Shown here: positions 40,498 to 48,614 of the stretch, in pieces
Layout of the letters: the number at the start of each line of letters is the position of its first letter
How positions within the stretch are numbered: the first letter of the stretch is position 1
DNA from: Gp6-AA40 sp963742105
GTDB lineage: Bacteria > Acidobacteriota > Vicinamibacteria > Vicinamibacterales > UBA2999
Direction of reading: 5' to 3'
Assembly: GCA_963742105.1 (NCBI GenBank)
Contig: CAVUKN010000003.1
Location: 248,001-312,000, forward strand
DNA length: 64,000 nt
Made by a program: the position numbers and the translations under genes
Notes under the pieces: model-generated
What the model was told of the DNA's origin: nothing
Database searches by the model: none
Seen by the model: the letters and a program-made list of their open reading frames with translations, nothing else

Positions 40498-42035
40498 TCG
40501 CGTCCTGCGCTCGCACTCCTCCACAGACCTCCGCCGGCGCACCACCTCTGCTGGTCGCACCGGCCTCAGTCGCGTCACCGACGTCAGCAGCCGACGCGTC
40601 ACCGTCAGACCCACCAGTCGCAACACCCGCGACGACAGCCGGCACTCCTTCCGATCCGGCGGCAGCGGTGTCGCGACTTCGCGCCGAGCTCCTGGCAACG
40701 ACTACATCCCCGGGAGTCCAACGCGCGACATGGGGCATCGTCGTCCACTCGCTCGATCGCAACGAGCGGCTGTTCGAGCTGAATCCGCGGGCACTGCTGG
40801 TGCCGGCGTCGGTCGCGAAGCTGGCGTCGGTCGCGAGTGCCGTTGACGCGGTCGGCTGGGATCACCGGTTCGAAACCACTGTCCGCACCAACGGCAGCAT
40901 CGACAACGGCACACTGCGCGGGGATCTGTTCATCGTCGGATCCGGCGACCCGGCGATCGGTGCGCGAGGCGGTGACGACATCGAGAGCTGGATCACGGCG
41001 CTTAAGGCGGCGGGGATTCGACGGATCGAAGGCCGGATCATCGGTGACGACAACGCCATCGAAGAACCGCGACCGGCACTGGCGTGGGCCTGGGACGACC
41101 TGGGCTACCCCACCGGTTCGCTGTTCGGCGCGCTGAATTACGGCGAAAACAAGACGCTCGTGACGATCGAGCCGGGTGCCGCCGCAGGAGAGCCGACGAC
41201 GCTGCTGCTCGACGCGATCTCGCAGGGCCGGCCGTTGGTCAACCGCACGGTCACGGTGGCACGCGGTTCGGTGCAGATGGTGTGGCCCGAGCAGCGGCCG
41301 GGCGAGACCGCGCTGACGATTGCCGGAACGGTGGTGGCGGGCTCAGCACCGGCGCGCCTGATGGTGTCCGCCGGCAATCCGACGTTGTGGTTCGCGACGG
41401 TTTTCCGCAATCGGCTGAAGCTTGCCGGCGTCGAGGTGATCGGCGACGCTGCAGACATCGACGACATCCAGGCGCCTCCGCCGACGACGACGCTGTACAC
41501 GTATCAGTCCCGCCCGCTGTCGGAGATCGTCTCGCCACTGTTGAAGGAGAGCATCAACCTGTACGGCGAGGCAGTGATGCGGCTCAACGCTGCGCCGGGC
41601 ACGCTGCCGACGAACGATGCGGCGCTCGCCGGTTTCCGCGCTCGCGTGGCGGCGTGGGGCATCCCGTCGGAGGCTGAGCAACTGATCGACGGGTCGGGAC
41701 TGTCGCGGCGTGACGTCATAACGCCGGAAGCGCTGCTCGTCGTCCTGCGACGGATGTACGACCCGTCGAACGCGTCACCGTGGATGCGAGCGTTCCCCGT
41801 TGGCGGCGTCGACGGCTCGCTGGAAAACCGGATGAAAGGAACTGCCGCCGATCGCAATGTCCACGCGAAGACCGGCACCATGTCGAACATCCGCTCGCTC
41901 GCCGGCTATGTGACGTCGGCAGACGGCGAGCACCTGGCGTTCGTCATCATGGTGAACGACTTCGAGGGGTCCGGGGCGACAGCGGTGCAGGCGATCGACA
42001 GAATCGCCGTCCTCCTGGCCACGTTCCGACGTTGA
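40443..42035 (+). CDS. dacB: D-alanyl-D-alanine carboxypeptidase/endopeptidase, PBP4 (S13) family lipoprotein
   Basis: This 530-residue penicillin-binding protein has SVAK at 123-126 (nucleophile Ser123), the SIN triad element in KESINLYGEAV and HAKTGTMSN near the C-terminus. It trims or cleaves peptidoglycan peptides in the periplasm. The start at 40443 gives MRPLQWILSAFCILNSAFLA followed by SCAR, a lipobox with lipidated Cys22. An upstream ATG at 40383 is possible but adds a charged stretch. Most of the signal peptide is encoded by the heptad repeat. A Ser/Ala/Pro/Thr-rich linker (25-75) follows the lipid site. Confidence 0.88.
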   Translation: MRPLQWILSAFCILNSAFLASCARTPPQTSAGAPPLLVAPASVASPTSAADASPSDPPVATPATTAGTPSDPAAAVSRLRAELLATTTSPGVQRATWGIVVHSLDRNERLFELNPRALLVPASVAKLASVASAVDAVGWDHRFETTVRTNGSIDNGTLRGDLFIVGSGDPAIGARGGDDIESWITALKAAGIRRIEGRIIGDDNAIEEPRPALAWAWDDLGYPTGSLFGALNYGENKTLVTIEPGAAAGEPTTLLLDAISQGRPLVNRTVTVARGSVQMVWPEQRPGETALTIAGTVVAGSAPARLMVSAGNPTLWFATVFRNRLKLAGVEVIGDAADIDDIQAPPPTTTLYTYQSRPLSEIVSPLLKESINLYGEAVMRLNAAPGTLPTNDAALAGFRARVAAWGIPSEAEQLIDGSGLSRRDVITPEALLVVLRRMYDPSNASPWMRAFPVGGVDGSLENRMKGTAADRNVHAKTGTMSNIRSLAGYVTSADGEHLAFVIMVNDFEGSGATAVQAIDRIAVLLATFRR

Positions 42036-42050
42036 AATATCTGCGTACCG

Positions 42051-42105
42051 AAAACCAGACCGGGTCTGGTTTTTCGACGGAAAAACCAGACCCGGTCTGG
42101 TTTTC
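42051..42105. terminator. bidirectional terminator-like hairpin, AGACCGGGTCT core
   Basis: AAAACCAGACC-GGGTCTGG-TTTTT and its exact inverse flank the 6-base loop CGACGG. Each arm is also nearly palindromic. It lies between the converging PBP4 and alanyl-tRNA editing genes, whose stops touch it on both sides, and it ends in T-runs on both strands. A related core, ACCGGGTCT, occurs in the hairpin at 46519-46580. Confidence 0.75.
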
Positions 42106-43288
42106 TCAGTCCAGCATCCCGCGGATGGCGGCGAGGATGGCCGACGGCTCGCCGACGAGTCCGCCACCCTGCGCCAGATCGGGTTTGCCGCCGCCCTTGC
42201 CGCCGAACTGCGCGATCAGCTGACGAAGGACGGCGTTCGCATCGACGGTCTGATCCGGCGAGCGCGCGATGACGACGAGTGCCGGGCTCGACGCTGACAC
42301 CAGGGCAGCGATCGCGCGGCCGCGCGCCGCTATCGCTGACGCCATCGTCTTCAGCGCCTGCGCCTCGAAGCCAGCGATCACTTCCATGACCACGCGTCGG
42401 CCGTCGCGCTCGGGTGTCGCGACGAGAAGGCGCTCGGCCTCATGACCGGCGAGCTGTTCCTGCAGCCGCGACTGCGTCTTGCGAAGGTCCTTCGCCTCGG
42501 CCTGCAGCTTCTCCACCGAGGCCGGCAGTTCGGCAGGCGAGCACCGACAGCACACGCACTGAACCGGCGATGGCTTCACGGTAGGTCCGGAAGACGCGTA
42601 GAGCACGTCCTCCGCAGGCGAACGAGATTCGTGAGCCACCCTTGAACTTCTCGGCAGCGGTGACCACGATTGATCCGATCGCGCCGGTGCGCGAGACATG
42701 CGTGCCCCCACACGCCGACAGATCGAAGCCGGCCACCTCGATGAGGCGCAATGTTCCCCCGCGCGTTGGCGGCTTGCGAAGCGGCAGCGTCTCCGCTTCC
42801 GCGTCAGAGGCGAACCGGATCGATACCGGACGATCCTCCCAGATCACCCGATTCGCAGCTTCCACCGCCGCGTCGATCTCGGACCACGACGCCTCGCGCG
42901 CGAGGTCGATCGACGACAGCTCCGCGCCCATGTGAAAGCTGACGGTCCGATTCGCCGCCAGACGGTCGAACGCCGCGGACAGGATGTGTTGACCGGTGTG
43001 CTGCTGCATGTGATCGAAGCGGCGATCCCAGTCGATGCTGCCGTGAACCGTAGCGCCAGCGCTCAGAGGCGCATCCAGTACGTGCAGCACCGCATCATCA
43101 CTGTCGATCACATCCACGACGCGGACAGGCCCGAGCGCACCGACATCGAATGGCTGGCCCCCGGACGTTGGATAGAACGCGGTGCGGTCGAGCACCACCG
43201 CCGGCCGCCCTTCATGCGACGTGGCCGCGGTCACGACGGCATCGAACTCACGGCACGCCGGATCCGTGTAGTAGATGCGCGACGTCAT
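42106..43288 (-). CDS. Alanyl-tRNA editing protein AlaX-L with DHHA1 domain, one frameshift
   Basis: A protein of about 393 residues resembles the editing and C-Ala parts of alanyl-tRNA synthetase without the catalytic core. The editing site has HTGQHILSAAF and CGGTHVSRTG (two His, Cys, His zinc ligands), and the C-terminal DHHA1 domain ends GKGGGKPDLAQGGG. It hydrolyses mischarged Ser- or Gly-tRNA(Ala) in trans. The frame changes near 42560, before SPAELPASVEKLQAEAKDL; one base restores the frame, so it is probably intact in the organism. Its ATG overlaps the stop of queC (ATGA). Confidence 0.85.
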
Positions 43289-44016
43289 CGAACGACCGGG
43301 TCAACGACCGCGGCTTCGGCAAAGCCTGCCGCACGGAGGACGCAGCTGTCGCAGCGGCCGCACGGCGCACCGTCCGGCGCCGGATCATAACAACTGTGCG
43401 TGAGGCCGTAGTCGAGACCAAGCTCGACGCCGCGACGGATGATGTCGGCTTTCGACAGCAGCTGCAGGGGCGCGTGCACCGTGAAGCGGGTGCCGTGCAC
43501 CCCCTCGGCGGTTGCCAGCGATGCCAGCCGCTCGAACGCCGAGATGAACTCCGGCCGGCAGTCCGGATAGCCCGAATAGTCCAGCGCGTTCACGCCGATG
43601 AAGATGTCCCGCGCCTTCAGGACTTCTGCCCACGCGAGCGCGAGCGACAGGAAGACCGTGTTGCGCGCCGGCACGTAGGTGGAGGGAATCTCGTTCGGAT
43701 CGATCGGCCGATCCTTCGGAACCGGCATGTCCGATGTCAGTGACGAGCCACCAAACGCTGACAGGTCAACGTCCAGCTCGATGTGGCGGACAACCTGAAG
43801 CCACCGCGCGACGGCTCGCGCCGACTCGACCTCGCGCACATGACGCTGCCCGTAGCGGATCGTCAGCGCGTACAGCGTGAACCCGGCCTGGCGCGCGATC
43901 GCAGCAGCGGTATACGAGTCGAGCCCGCCGCTCAGCAACACGACCGCCGGACTGCCGGGACCGCTTCGCGGATCCCGGCCTACACGTGCATCCTCCATTC
44001 GCGACTCGCTATTCAT
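43285..44016 (-). CDS. queC: 7-cyano-7-deazaguanine synthase QueC
   Basis: This 243-residue PP-loop enzyme makes preQ0 from 7-carboxy-7-deazaguanine in queuosine synthesis. It has SGGLDS and the zinc cluster C-YDPAPDGAP-CGRC-DSC near the C-terminus. Homologues begin only a few residues before VVLLSGGLDS. Here the first 24 residues are encoded by a heptad tail and by a GTAG palindrome (43953-43983), giving VGRDPRSGPGSP. The start is therefore uncertain: ATG 44016, or ATG 43998. The palindrome seems to have landed at the gene start and been read through. queE lies upstream, separated by the GATTCCT heptad element. Confidence 0.9.
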   Translation of the reverse strand: MNSESRMEDARVGRDPRSGPGSPAVVLLSGGLDSYTAAAIARQAGFTLYALTIRYGQRHVREVESARAVARWLQVVRHIELDVDLSAFGGSSLTSDMPVPKDRPIDPNEIPSTYVPARNTVFLSLALAWAEVLKARDIFIGVNALDYSGYPDCRPEFISAFERLASLATAEGVHGTRFTVHAPLQLLSKADIIRRGVELGLDYGLTHSCYDPAPDGAPCGRCDSCVLRAAGFAEAAVVDPVVR

Positions 44017-44119
44017 GATTCGCGATTCACCCCTGCACGTCCATCTACCATCCGCTAATCACGATCGACGATTTTCACGATTCCTGATTCCTGATTCCTG
44101 ATTCCTGATTCCCGATTTA
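43996..44119. repeat. heptad element, unit GATTCCT
   Basis: Four to five tandem GATTCCT units end at 44115, and degenerate ATTCGCGA-type units lie at 43996-44035. The TAA stop of queE is inside the first unit on the minus strand (GTC TAA ATC GGG AAT). Confidence 0.8.
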
Positions 44120-44758
44120 GACTCCTCGCGTCGCGGGGTCCCAGATGTACTTGTGCAGCTGGAGCTGGACGCGCACGGGAAGCGCGTCAGCGAGCACCCA
44201 CTCGGAAAGCTCGCGTGGGTTCAGCACACCATGCACTGGCGACATGTGGAGCGCCGCAGCCCGGCTCGCAAGGCCGTACTTCTCGATCACCTGCCTGGCG
44301 TACTCGTAGTCCGCACGATCCTTGACCACGAACTTGACCTCGTCGTGCGGGCGCAAGCGCTCCAGGTTCTGCCAGTCCATCTTCGCGTCCTCGCCGCTGC
44401 CGGGACACTTGACGTCGACGATGGTGACGACCGGCTCAGGAACGCGGGCCGTGCTGCGATGACCTCCGGTTTCGAGCAGCACCTTCTTCCCGCGCTCGAG
44501 CAGCGCGTCCATCAGCGGATAGACGCCCTCCTGAAGAAGCGGCTCGCCACCGGTGACTTCCACGAGGTCACAGTCGAAGCGCTCCACCTCCTCCAGCACA
44601 TCGTCGAGAGAGCGCTTGCGACCCTCGGAGAACGCATAGGGGGTGTCGCACCACGAACAGCGGAGGTCGCACGCCGTCAGGCGCACGAAGACGCACCGCT
44701 GCCCCGCGTAGCTCGATTCGCCCTGAACCGAATAGAAGATCTCGTTGATGGTGATCAA
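44117..44758 (-). CDS. queE: 7-carboxy-7-deazaguanine synthase QueE
   Basis: This 213-residue radical-SAM enzyme has C-x3-C-x2-C at Cys30, Cys34 and Cys37 (ACDLRCSWCDTPY) and VTGGEPLLQ. It converts carboxytetrahydropterin to 7-carboxy-7-deazaguanine. The opening INEIFYSVQGESSYAGQRCVF is characteristic. It starts 27 bases from the divergent DUF72 gene, so they share an AT-rich promoter gap (CCTTTTATTATCC). queC follows and queA is at the end of the window. Confidence 0.93.
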   Translation of the reverse strand: MITINEIFYSVQGESSYAGQRCVFVRLTACDLRCSWCDTPYAFSEGRKRSLDDVLEEVERFDCDLVEVTGGEPLLQEGVYPLMDALLERGKKVLLETGGHRSTARVPEPVVTIVDVKCPGSGEDAKMDWQNLERLRPHDEVKFVVKDRADYEYARQVIEKYGLASRAAALHMSPVHGVLNPRELSEWVLADALPVRVQLQLHKYIWDPATRGV

Positions 44759-44785
44759 ACCCTTTTATTATCCAACGAGGGAGCC

Positions 44786-45919
44786 ATGAGTCTCAGAATC
44801 GGAACGTCCGGCTGGAGTTACCCCTCGGGGAAGGGCACCTGGAACGGCCTGTTCTATCCGGCCACCCGATCGATCCGCGACGGCACCAAAGGATTCGACG
44901 AACTCCGGTTCTACGCCGAGCATTTCGATACCGTCGAGGTCAATTCGACCTTCTACGGTCAGCCACGCCCGGACGTGACGCGGTCGTGGGTGGAACGGAC
45001 ACCGCCAGGCTTCGAGTTCTCGGTCAAGCTGTATCAGAAATTCACCCATCCGAAGATGTTCAAGGAGGCGGCCCTCAAGAGCGTCCGCGGCCGTCAACTC
45101 CAGGAGCCGGGTGAGCGCGACGACTCGCTGCTCGCCCTGCTCGCACAGGTCACCCGCAGCGACGTCGATGATTTCCGGACCGGGATCGAACCACTCGCGT
45201 CAGCGGGAAAGCTCGGCGCGTTGCTCGCCCAGTTCCCGCCAAGCTTCAAGAACGACGACCCGTCACGCGAGTACCTCGCTCGTCTCCTGCGCGCCTTCTC
45301 GGACTACCCAGTCGCCGTGGAACTGCGCCACAGCAGCTGGAGCGACGCGATCGCGGACACGCTGGCGATGCTGAATGGATTCGGAGCGGCCTGGGCGCAA
45401 ATCGACGAGCCGAAGTTCAGGTTTTCGATCAGACAGAACTTCCTGCCCAACGTCACGAGCTTCTACTACATGCGACTGCACGGGCGGAACGCGGCGCAGT
45501 GGTGGCACCACGACAAGAGCGAGGATCGCTACAACTATCTCTACTCGGGCGCCGAGCTGCAGGAATTCGCCGACGTGGCCGGCGCGGCGAGGACGCTCGT
45601 GAAGAAATCGTATCTCTACACGAACAATCACTTCTCCGCGAAGTCGGTCGTCAACGCGGTGATGCTGAAGGCGCAGCTTGGGGAGCCGATCGAAGGCGAG
45701 TACCCGGACGCGCTCGTGGAAGAATATCCGGCATTGGCCACCGTGCTTGCCGCGCGCCCTGCACCGGCGGGTCCGCTGCGCGGAACCCGCCCTACACACG
45801 AAACCCAACCTTCTCCCGCCGGTCGACGGTCCGGAAGCCGCCCGGCACACGAGACGCAGACCGCGCCCGCAGTCCCGCGGCGCGGCTCCCGCCCTACTTT
45901 ACGCTCACGCGGCGAATGA
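44786..45919 (+). CDS. DUF72 family protein with repeat-encoded C-terminal tail
   Basis: The 377-residue protein starts MSLRIGTSGWSYPSGKGTW with GAGG upstream. It shows the DUF72 barrel signatures TSGWSY, EVNSTFYGQP, FEFSVKLYQKFTH, ELRHSSW and YMRLHGRN. The family is widespread and TIM-barrel-like; its biochemical role is uncertain. The domain ends near residue 325. The last 45 residues (RPAPAGPLRGTRPTHETQ and two similar runs) are the translation of three GTAG palindromes, so they are probably not functional. It overlaps the cyclophilin gene tail to tail by 26 bases. Confidence 0.88.
   Translation: MSLRIGTSGWSYPSGKGTWNGLFYPATRSIRDGTKGFDELRFYAEHFDTVEVNSTFYGQPRPDVTRSWVERTPPGFEFSVKLYQKFTHPKMFKEAALKSVRGRQLQEPGERDDSLLALLAQVTRSDVDDFRTGIEPLASAGKLGALLAQFPPSFKNDDPSREYLARLLRAFSDYPVAVELRHSSWSDAIADTLAMLNGFGAAWAQIDEPKFRFSIRQNFLPNVTSFYYMRLHGRNAAQWWHHDKSEDRYNYLYSGAELQEFADVAGAARTLVKKSYLYTNNHFSAKSVVNAVMLKAQLGEPIEGEYPDALVEEYPALATVLAARPAPAGPLRGTRPTHETQPSPAGRRSGSRPAHETQTAPAVPRRGSRPTLRSRGE
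45766..45896 (-). repeat. three tandem REP-like palindromes starting GTAG
   Basis: Copies lie at about 45766-45794, 45817-45846 (degenerate) and 45868-45896. On the minus strand the outer two read GTAGGGCGGG followed by a GC hairpin and a CCCGCC-type return arm. The array encodes the C-terminal tail of DUF72, and its first GTAG supplies the TAG stop of the cyclophilin gene. Confidence 0.7.
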
Positions 45920-46505
45920 TGTCGGTCTCCTGCAGCTTCTGCACGACATCCATCCCCGAGATGACCCGGCCGATGACCGTATAGTCCTTGTCGTACTTCG
46001 GCTGCGGGATCAGCATGATGTACATCTGACTGTCGGCGCTGCGCGGATCTCCGTTGTGCGCGAGCGCTACCGAGCCGACCAGGTGCTTCCGCTTCGGACT
46101 CACCTCCGACACGCCGATCGGCTTTCCGCTGCCACCAGTTCCCCAGTAGTCGCGCTTGCTCATGTCGCGACTCAGCGGGTCGCCGAACTGGACCAGCTGT
46201 CCCTTCACGAATCGGTGGACGCGCTGCCCGTTGTAGAAATTCCGCTTTACCAGCGCCAGGATATGGTCGACCGACTTCGGCGCCTCATTCGGGTACGTCT
46301 CGAATTCGAACGTGCCCTTGTTGGCGGTTTCGACGACGACGATCGGTCCGGCACCGGGCGAAGGCTTCGCCGGGGCAGCGGCAGGCGTGGCCGGCGCCTG
46401 CTGGCCCGGAGCGGTTGCACGGCCTCGACCCTGGCCTTGGGCGTCGAGATCACCCGCAACTCCTGCCGCCAGCACCATCGCCGCAATCGCTAGCCACCGA
46501 CCCAT
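45894..46505 (-). CDS. Peptidylprolyl isomerase, cyclophilin type, exported
   Basis: This 203-residue protein has a signal peptide (MGRWLAIAAMVLAAGVAG), a Gln/Ala/Pro linker (25-52) and a cyclophilin domain (about 53-203: FYNGQRVHRFVKGQLVQFGDP, GSVALAHNGDPRSADSQMYI, YTVIGRVISGMDVV). It speeds proline isomerisation in periplasmic proteins. AAGGAGG precedes the ATG at 46505. The typical GDP-TGTG region is altered to GDPLSRDMSKRDYWGTGGSG. The stop TAG belongs to a GTAG palindrome. Confidence 0.9.
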   Translation of the reverse strand: MGRWLAIAAMVLAAGVAGDLDAQGQGRGRATAPGQQAPATPAAAPAKPSPGAGPIVVVETANKGTFEFETYPNEAPKSVDHILALVKRNFYNGQRVHRFVKGQLVQFGDPLSRDMSKRDYWGTGGSGKPIGVSEVSPKRKHLVGSVALAHNGDPRSADSQMYIMLIPQPKYDKDYTVIGRVISGMDVVQKLQETDIIRRVSVK

Positions 46506-46518
46506 TTTTCCCTCCTTC

Positions 46519-46580
46519 TTAATTGAACCGGGTCTAATTATTTTTGACCACCCAAAATTAATTAGACCCGGTTCAATTAA
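46519..46580. repeat. perfect 22-bp inverted repeat with ACCGGGTCT core
   Basis: TTAATTGAACCGGGTCTAAT-TA (46519-46540) and its exact inverse (46559-46580) flank 18 bases. It is AT-rich compared with its surroundings. The stop TAA of endonuclease III is in the right arm, and the left arm is just upstream of the cyclophilin Shine-Dalgarno. It shares ACCGGGTCT with the hairpin at 42051-42105. Confidence 0.85.
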
Positions 46581-47221
46581 CGAACACCAATTTTTGGGCA
46601 GTGTTGTGCGATCGCGCAATCCCCGCACCTCGGATGCACCGGCCGGCAGATGTTCTGACCCCACGTCACCAGGTACTGGTTGATCACCGGCCACCACCGC
46701 CGGTCCGTCGCCGCATACAGCGCCTGCTCGGTTGCCTCCGGATCCGGCGTCTGCACCCAGCCGAGACGATTCGAGATCCGATGCACGTGGATATCGACGC
46801 AGATGTTCTGGCGGCTCCGGAACGCGAGAATCAGCACCAGATTGGCGGTCTTGCGGCCGACGCCAGGCAGTGTGACCAGCTCCTCAAGCGTCCCCGGCAC
46901 GCGGCCGCCGAACCGGGCAACCAGCTGCTCGCAGCAGGCCTTCACGTGACGCGCCTTGGTCTTGTAGAACCCGACGGGATAGATCAGCTGCTCGATCTCC
47001 TCGACCGGCAGCTTCATCATGGCCCGCGGCGTGCGTGCCCGCTTGAACAATCGCGTCGATGCCGCATGCGTCGTCGCATCCTGGGTTCGAGCGGACAGCA
47101 ATGTCGCGATCAGGACCTGAAACGGATCCTCGGCCTGCGCGTCGGAAATCTTCTCGACCGCCGGGAGCTCGTACTCTCTTATAGCGATCGCGAGCGCGCG
47201 GAGGACGCGATTGGCGCGCAT
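46577..47221 (-). CDS. nth: Endonuclease III
   Basis: This 214-residue DNA glycosylase/AP lyase has helix-hairpin-helix LPGVGRKTANLVL with catalytic Lys124, the catalytic Asp143 in CVDIHVHRISNRL, and the [4Fe-4S] ligands Cys192, 199, 202 and 208 (C-x6-C-x2-C-x5-C). It removes oxidised pyrimidines. The start is set at MRANRVLRAL (47221); longer frames upstream only translate the GAATTGAC repeat (NPSIRKSVKPSIR). Confidence 0.93.
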   Translation of the reverse strand: MRANRVLRALAIAIREYELPAVEKISDAQAEDPFQVLIATLLSARTQDATTHAASTRLFKRARTPRAMMKLPVEEIEQLIYPVGFYKTKARHVKACCEQLVARFGGRVPGTLEELVTLPGVGRKTANLVLILAFRSRQNICVDIHVHRISNRLGWVQTPDPEATEQALYAATDRRWWPVINQYLVTWGQNICRPVHPRCGDCAIAQHCPKIGVR

Positions 47222-47330
47222 CCGAATTGACGGCTTGACGGATTTACGAATTGACGGATTCATCACCGATTGCACTTCAAGGTGTGTCAAATGCGTCAAT
47301 TCGTAATTTCGTCAATTCGTCAATTCATGC
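47222..47330. repeat. heptad-type element, unit GAATTGAC
   Basis: GAATTGACGGCTTGACGG and further units face TGCGTCAATTCGTAATTTCG and further inverted units across about 35 bases. It fills the gap between nth and the 2-hydroxyacid dehydrogenase gene; the stop TGA of the latter is in its left end (GCA TGA ATT GAC). Confidence 0.9.
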
Positions 47331-48269
47331 GACCGGCGTCAGTGGCGGATTCCCGGTCAGCACCGCGATCACATTGTGCACGGCCAGGTCGGCCATCGCC
47401 GTCCTGGTCTCGGTCGTGGCGCTGCCGAGATGCGGAGCGAGCACCACGTTTTCGAGCTTCGTCAGGTCCGGGTGCACGTGCGGTTCGTTCTCGTACACGT
47501 CGAGCGCGGCGCCGGCGATGATGCGGTTCTTCAGCGCCCACACGAGCGCAGTCTCGTCAACGACCGGGCCGCGCGAGGTGTTGATCAGGTAGGCACTGCG
47601 TTTCATGCGGGCGAGTGACTTCTGATCGATCAGATGACGCGTCTCGTCGGTGAGCGGGCAGTGGAGGGTGACGACGTCTGATGTCGCCATCAGGCGGTCG
47701 TATGGCATCGGCTGATACTCGGGCGGGCCGACCACCTTGCGACTCTGATACGCCACCCGCATCCCGAATGCCGCCGCCCGCACGGCGACCGCCTGACCAA
47801 TCCGGCCGAAGCCGATCACACCAAGCTGCTTGCCCCGCAGGTCGCTGCCCAGCATGAAGTCGAGCGCCCACCCCTTCCATCCGCCGGCGCGTACCAGGCG
47901 ATCGCCTTCCACGATCCGCCTCGTGATGGCGAGAATCAGCGCCCACGTCAAATCGGCCGATGCTTCCGTCAACACATCCGGCGTGTTCGTGACGATCACG
48001 CCACGCTCACGCGCCGCCGCCACGTCGATGTTGTTGTAACCGACGGCTACGTTCGCGACGATCTTCAGGTCCGGACACGCCTCGAGCACCGCCCGCGTCA
48101 CCGGCGTCGTCAGCACGCTGATCAGGCCGTGCTTGCCCTGCAGCCGCGCGATCAGTTCCTCCTGCGTAGGTTCCGCGCCGCTGTACACCTCGACGTCACA
48201 CGACTCTTCCAGTCGTGAGAGTGCGACGGACGGAATGCGACGGGCAACGAGGACGGAAGGATTAGACAT
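47325..48269 (-). CDS. D-isomer 2-hydroxyacid dehydrogenase (glyoxylate/hydroxypyruvate reductase-like)
   Basis: The 314-residue NAD(P)-dependent enzyme has the Rossmann loop GFGRIGQAVAVRA, catalytic Arg in INTSRGPVVDE, Glu in DVYENEP and His in APHLGSAT. It interconverts 2-oxoacids and D-2-hydroxyacids such as glyoxylate/glycolate or pyruvate/D-lactate. It is the last gene of the same-strand run that includes the microcompartment genes, after a GAATTGAC element. A link to lactaldehyde/lactate metabolism is possible but unproven; no encapsulation peptide is obvious at either end. Confidence 0.9.
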   Translation of the reverse strand: MSNPSVLVARRIPSVALSRLEESCDVEVYSGAEPTQEELIARLQGKHGLISVLTTPVTRAVLEACPDLKIVANVAVGYNNIDVAAARERGVIVTNTPDVLTEASADLTWALILAITRRIVEGDRLVRAGGWKGWALDFMLGSDLRGKQLGVIGFGRIGQAVAVRAAAFGMRVAYQSRKVVGPPEYQPMPYDRLMATSDVVTLHCPLTDETRHLIDQKSLARMKRSAYLINTSRGPVVDETALVWALKNRIIAGAALDVYENEPHVHPDLTKLENVVLAPHLGSATTETRTAMADLAVHNVIAVLTGNPPLTPVA

Positions 48270-48392
48270 CGGAATTGACGAATTGACGAATTGACGAAGT
48301 TACGAATTGATTGTCGGATTGCACTGAAGGCTCCGTTTGCTCCGGCACCTCCGAAATTCGTCAATCCGTAAATTCGTCAATTCGTAAATTCG
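48270..48392. repeat. heptad-type element, unit GAATTGAC
   Basis: Three to four GAATTGAC units at 48272-48308 face inverted TTCGTCAA/TTCGTAAA units at 48355-48392. It lies between the 71-residue protein gene and the dehydrogenase gene. Confidence 0.9.
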
Positions 48393-48398
48393 AGCCTC

Positions 48399-48614
48399 TC
48401 AGTGCCCATAGCTCTTGCAGTACCCGCAGTGATTGCAGGCCACGCCGGGCTCGATGATGCAGGCGTCGCCCTGGGCGGGAATCACGAACAGGGCGTGGCT
48501 CGCGTGCTGGTGCACGGACGGAAGGGGCACGACGCTCGGGTCTGGTGGCACCGTGCTGCCGCCGTGCTGCGCGATGACGCTGCGGACCAATGCGCGGAGC
48601 TCCTGTTCGGTCAC
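48399..48614 (-). CDS. Small microcompartment-associated protein with CxxCxxC motif and encapsulation-peptide-like N-terminus
   Basis: The 71-residue protein begins MTEQELRALVRSVIAQHGG, a short amphipathic helix like the encapsulation peptides that target cargo to BMC shells. A Pro-rich linker (20-33) leads to a conserved-looking end, DACIIEPGVACNHCGYCKSY, with Cys-x2-Cys-x2-Cys. It could bind an Fe-S cluster or a metal. It overlaps the stop of the first BMC pentamer gene by four bases (ATGA), so the two are translationally coupled. The function is not known to me. Confidence 0.7.
   Translation of the reverse strand: MTEQELRALVRSVIAQHGGSTVPPDPSVVPLPSVHQHASHALFVIPAQGDACIIEPGVACNHCGYCKSYGH

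Noticed and set aside
46506..46697. N-terminal extension of the cyclophilin
   Set aside because: The extra codons translate the inverted repeat and the antisense of endonuclease III. AAGGAGG and the signal peptide fix the start at 46505.
47222..47299. N-terminal extension of endonuclease III (NPSIRKSVKPSIR)
   Set aside because: It is the translation of the GAATTGAC repeat; homologues begin at the MRANRV position.
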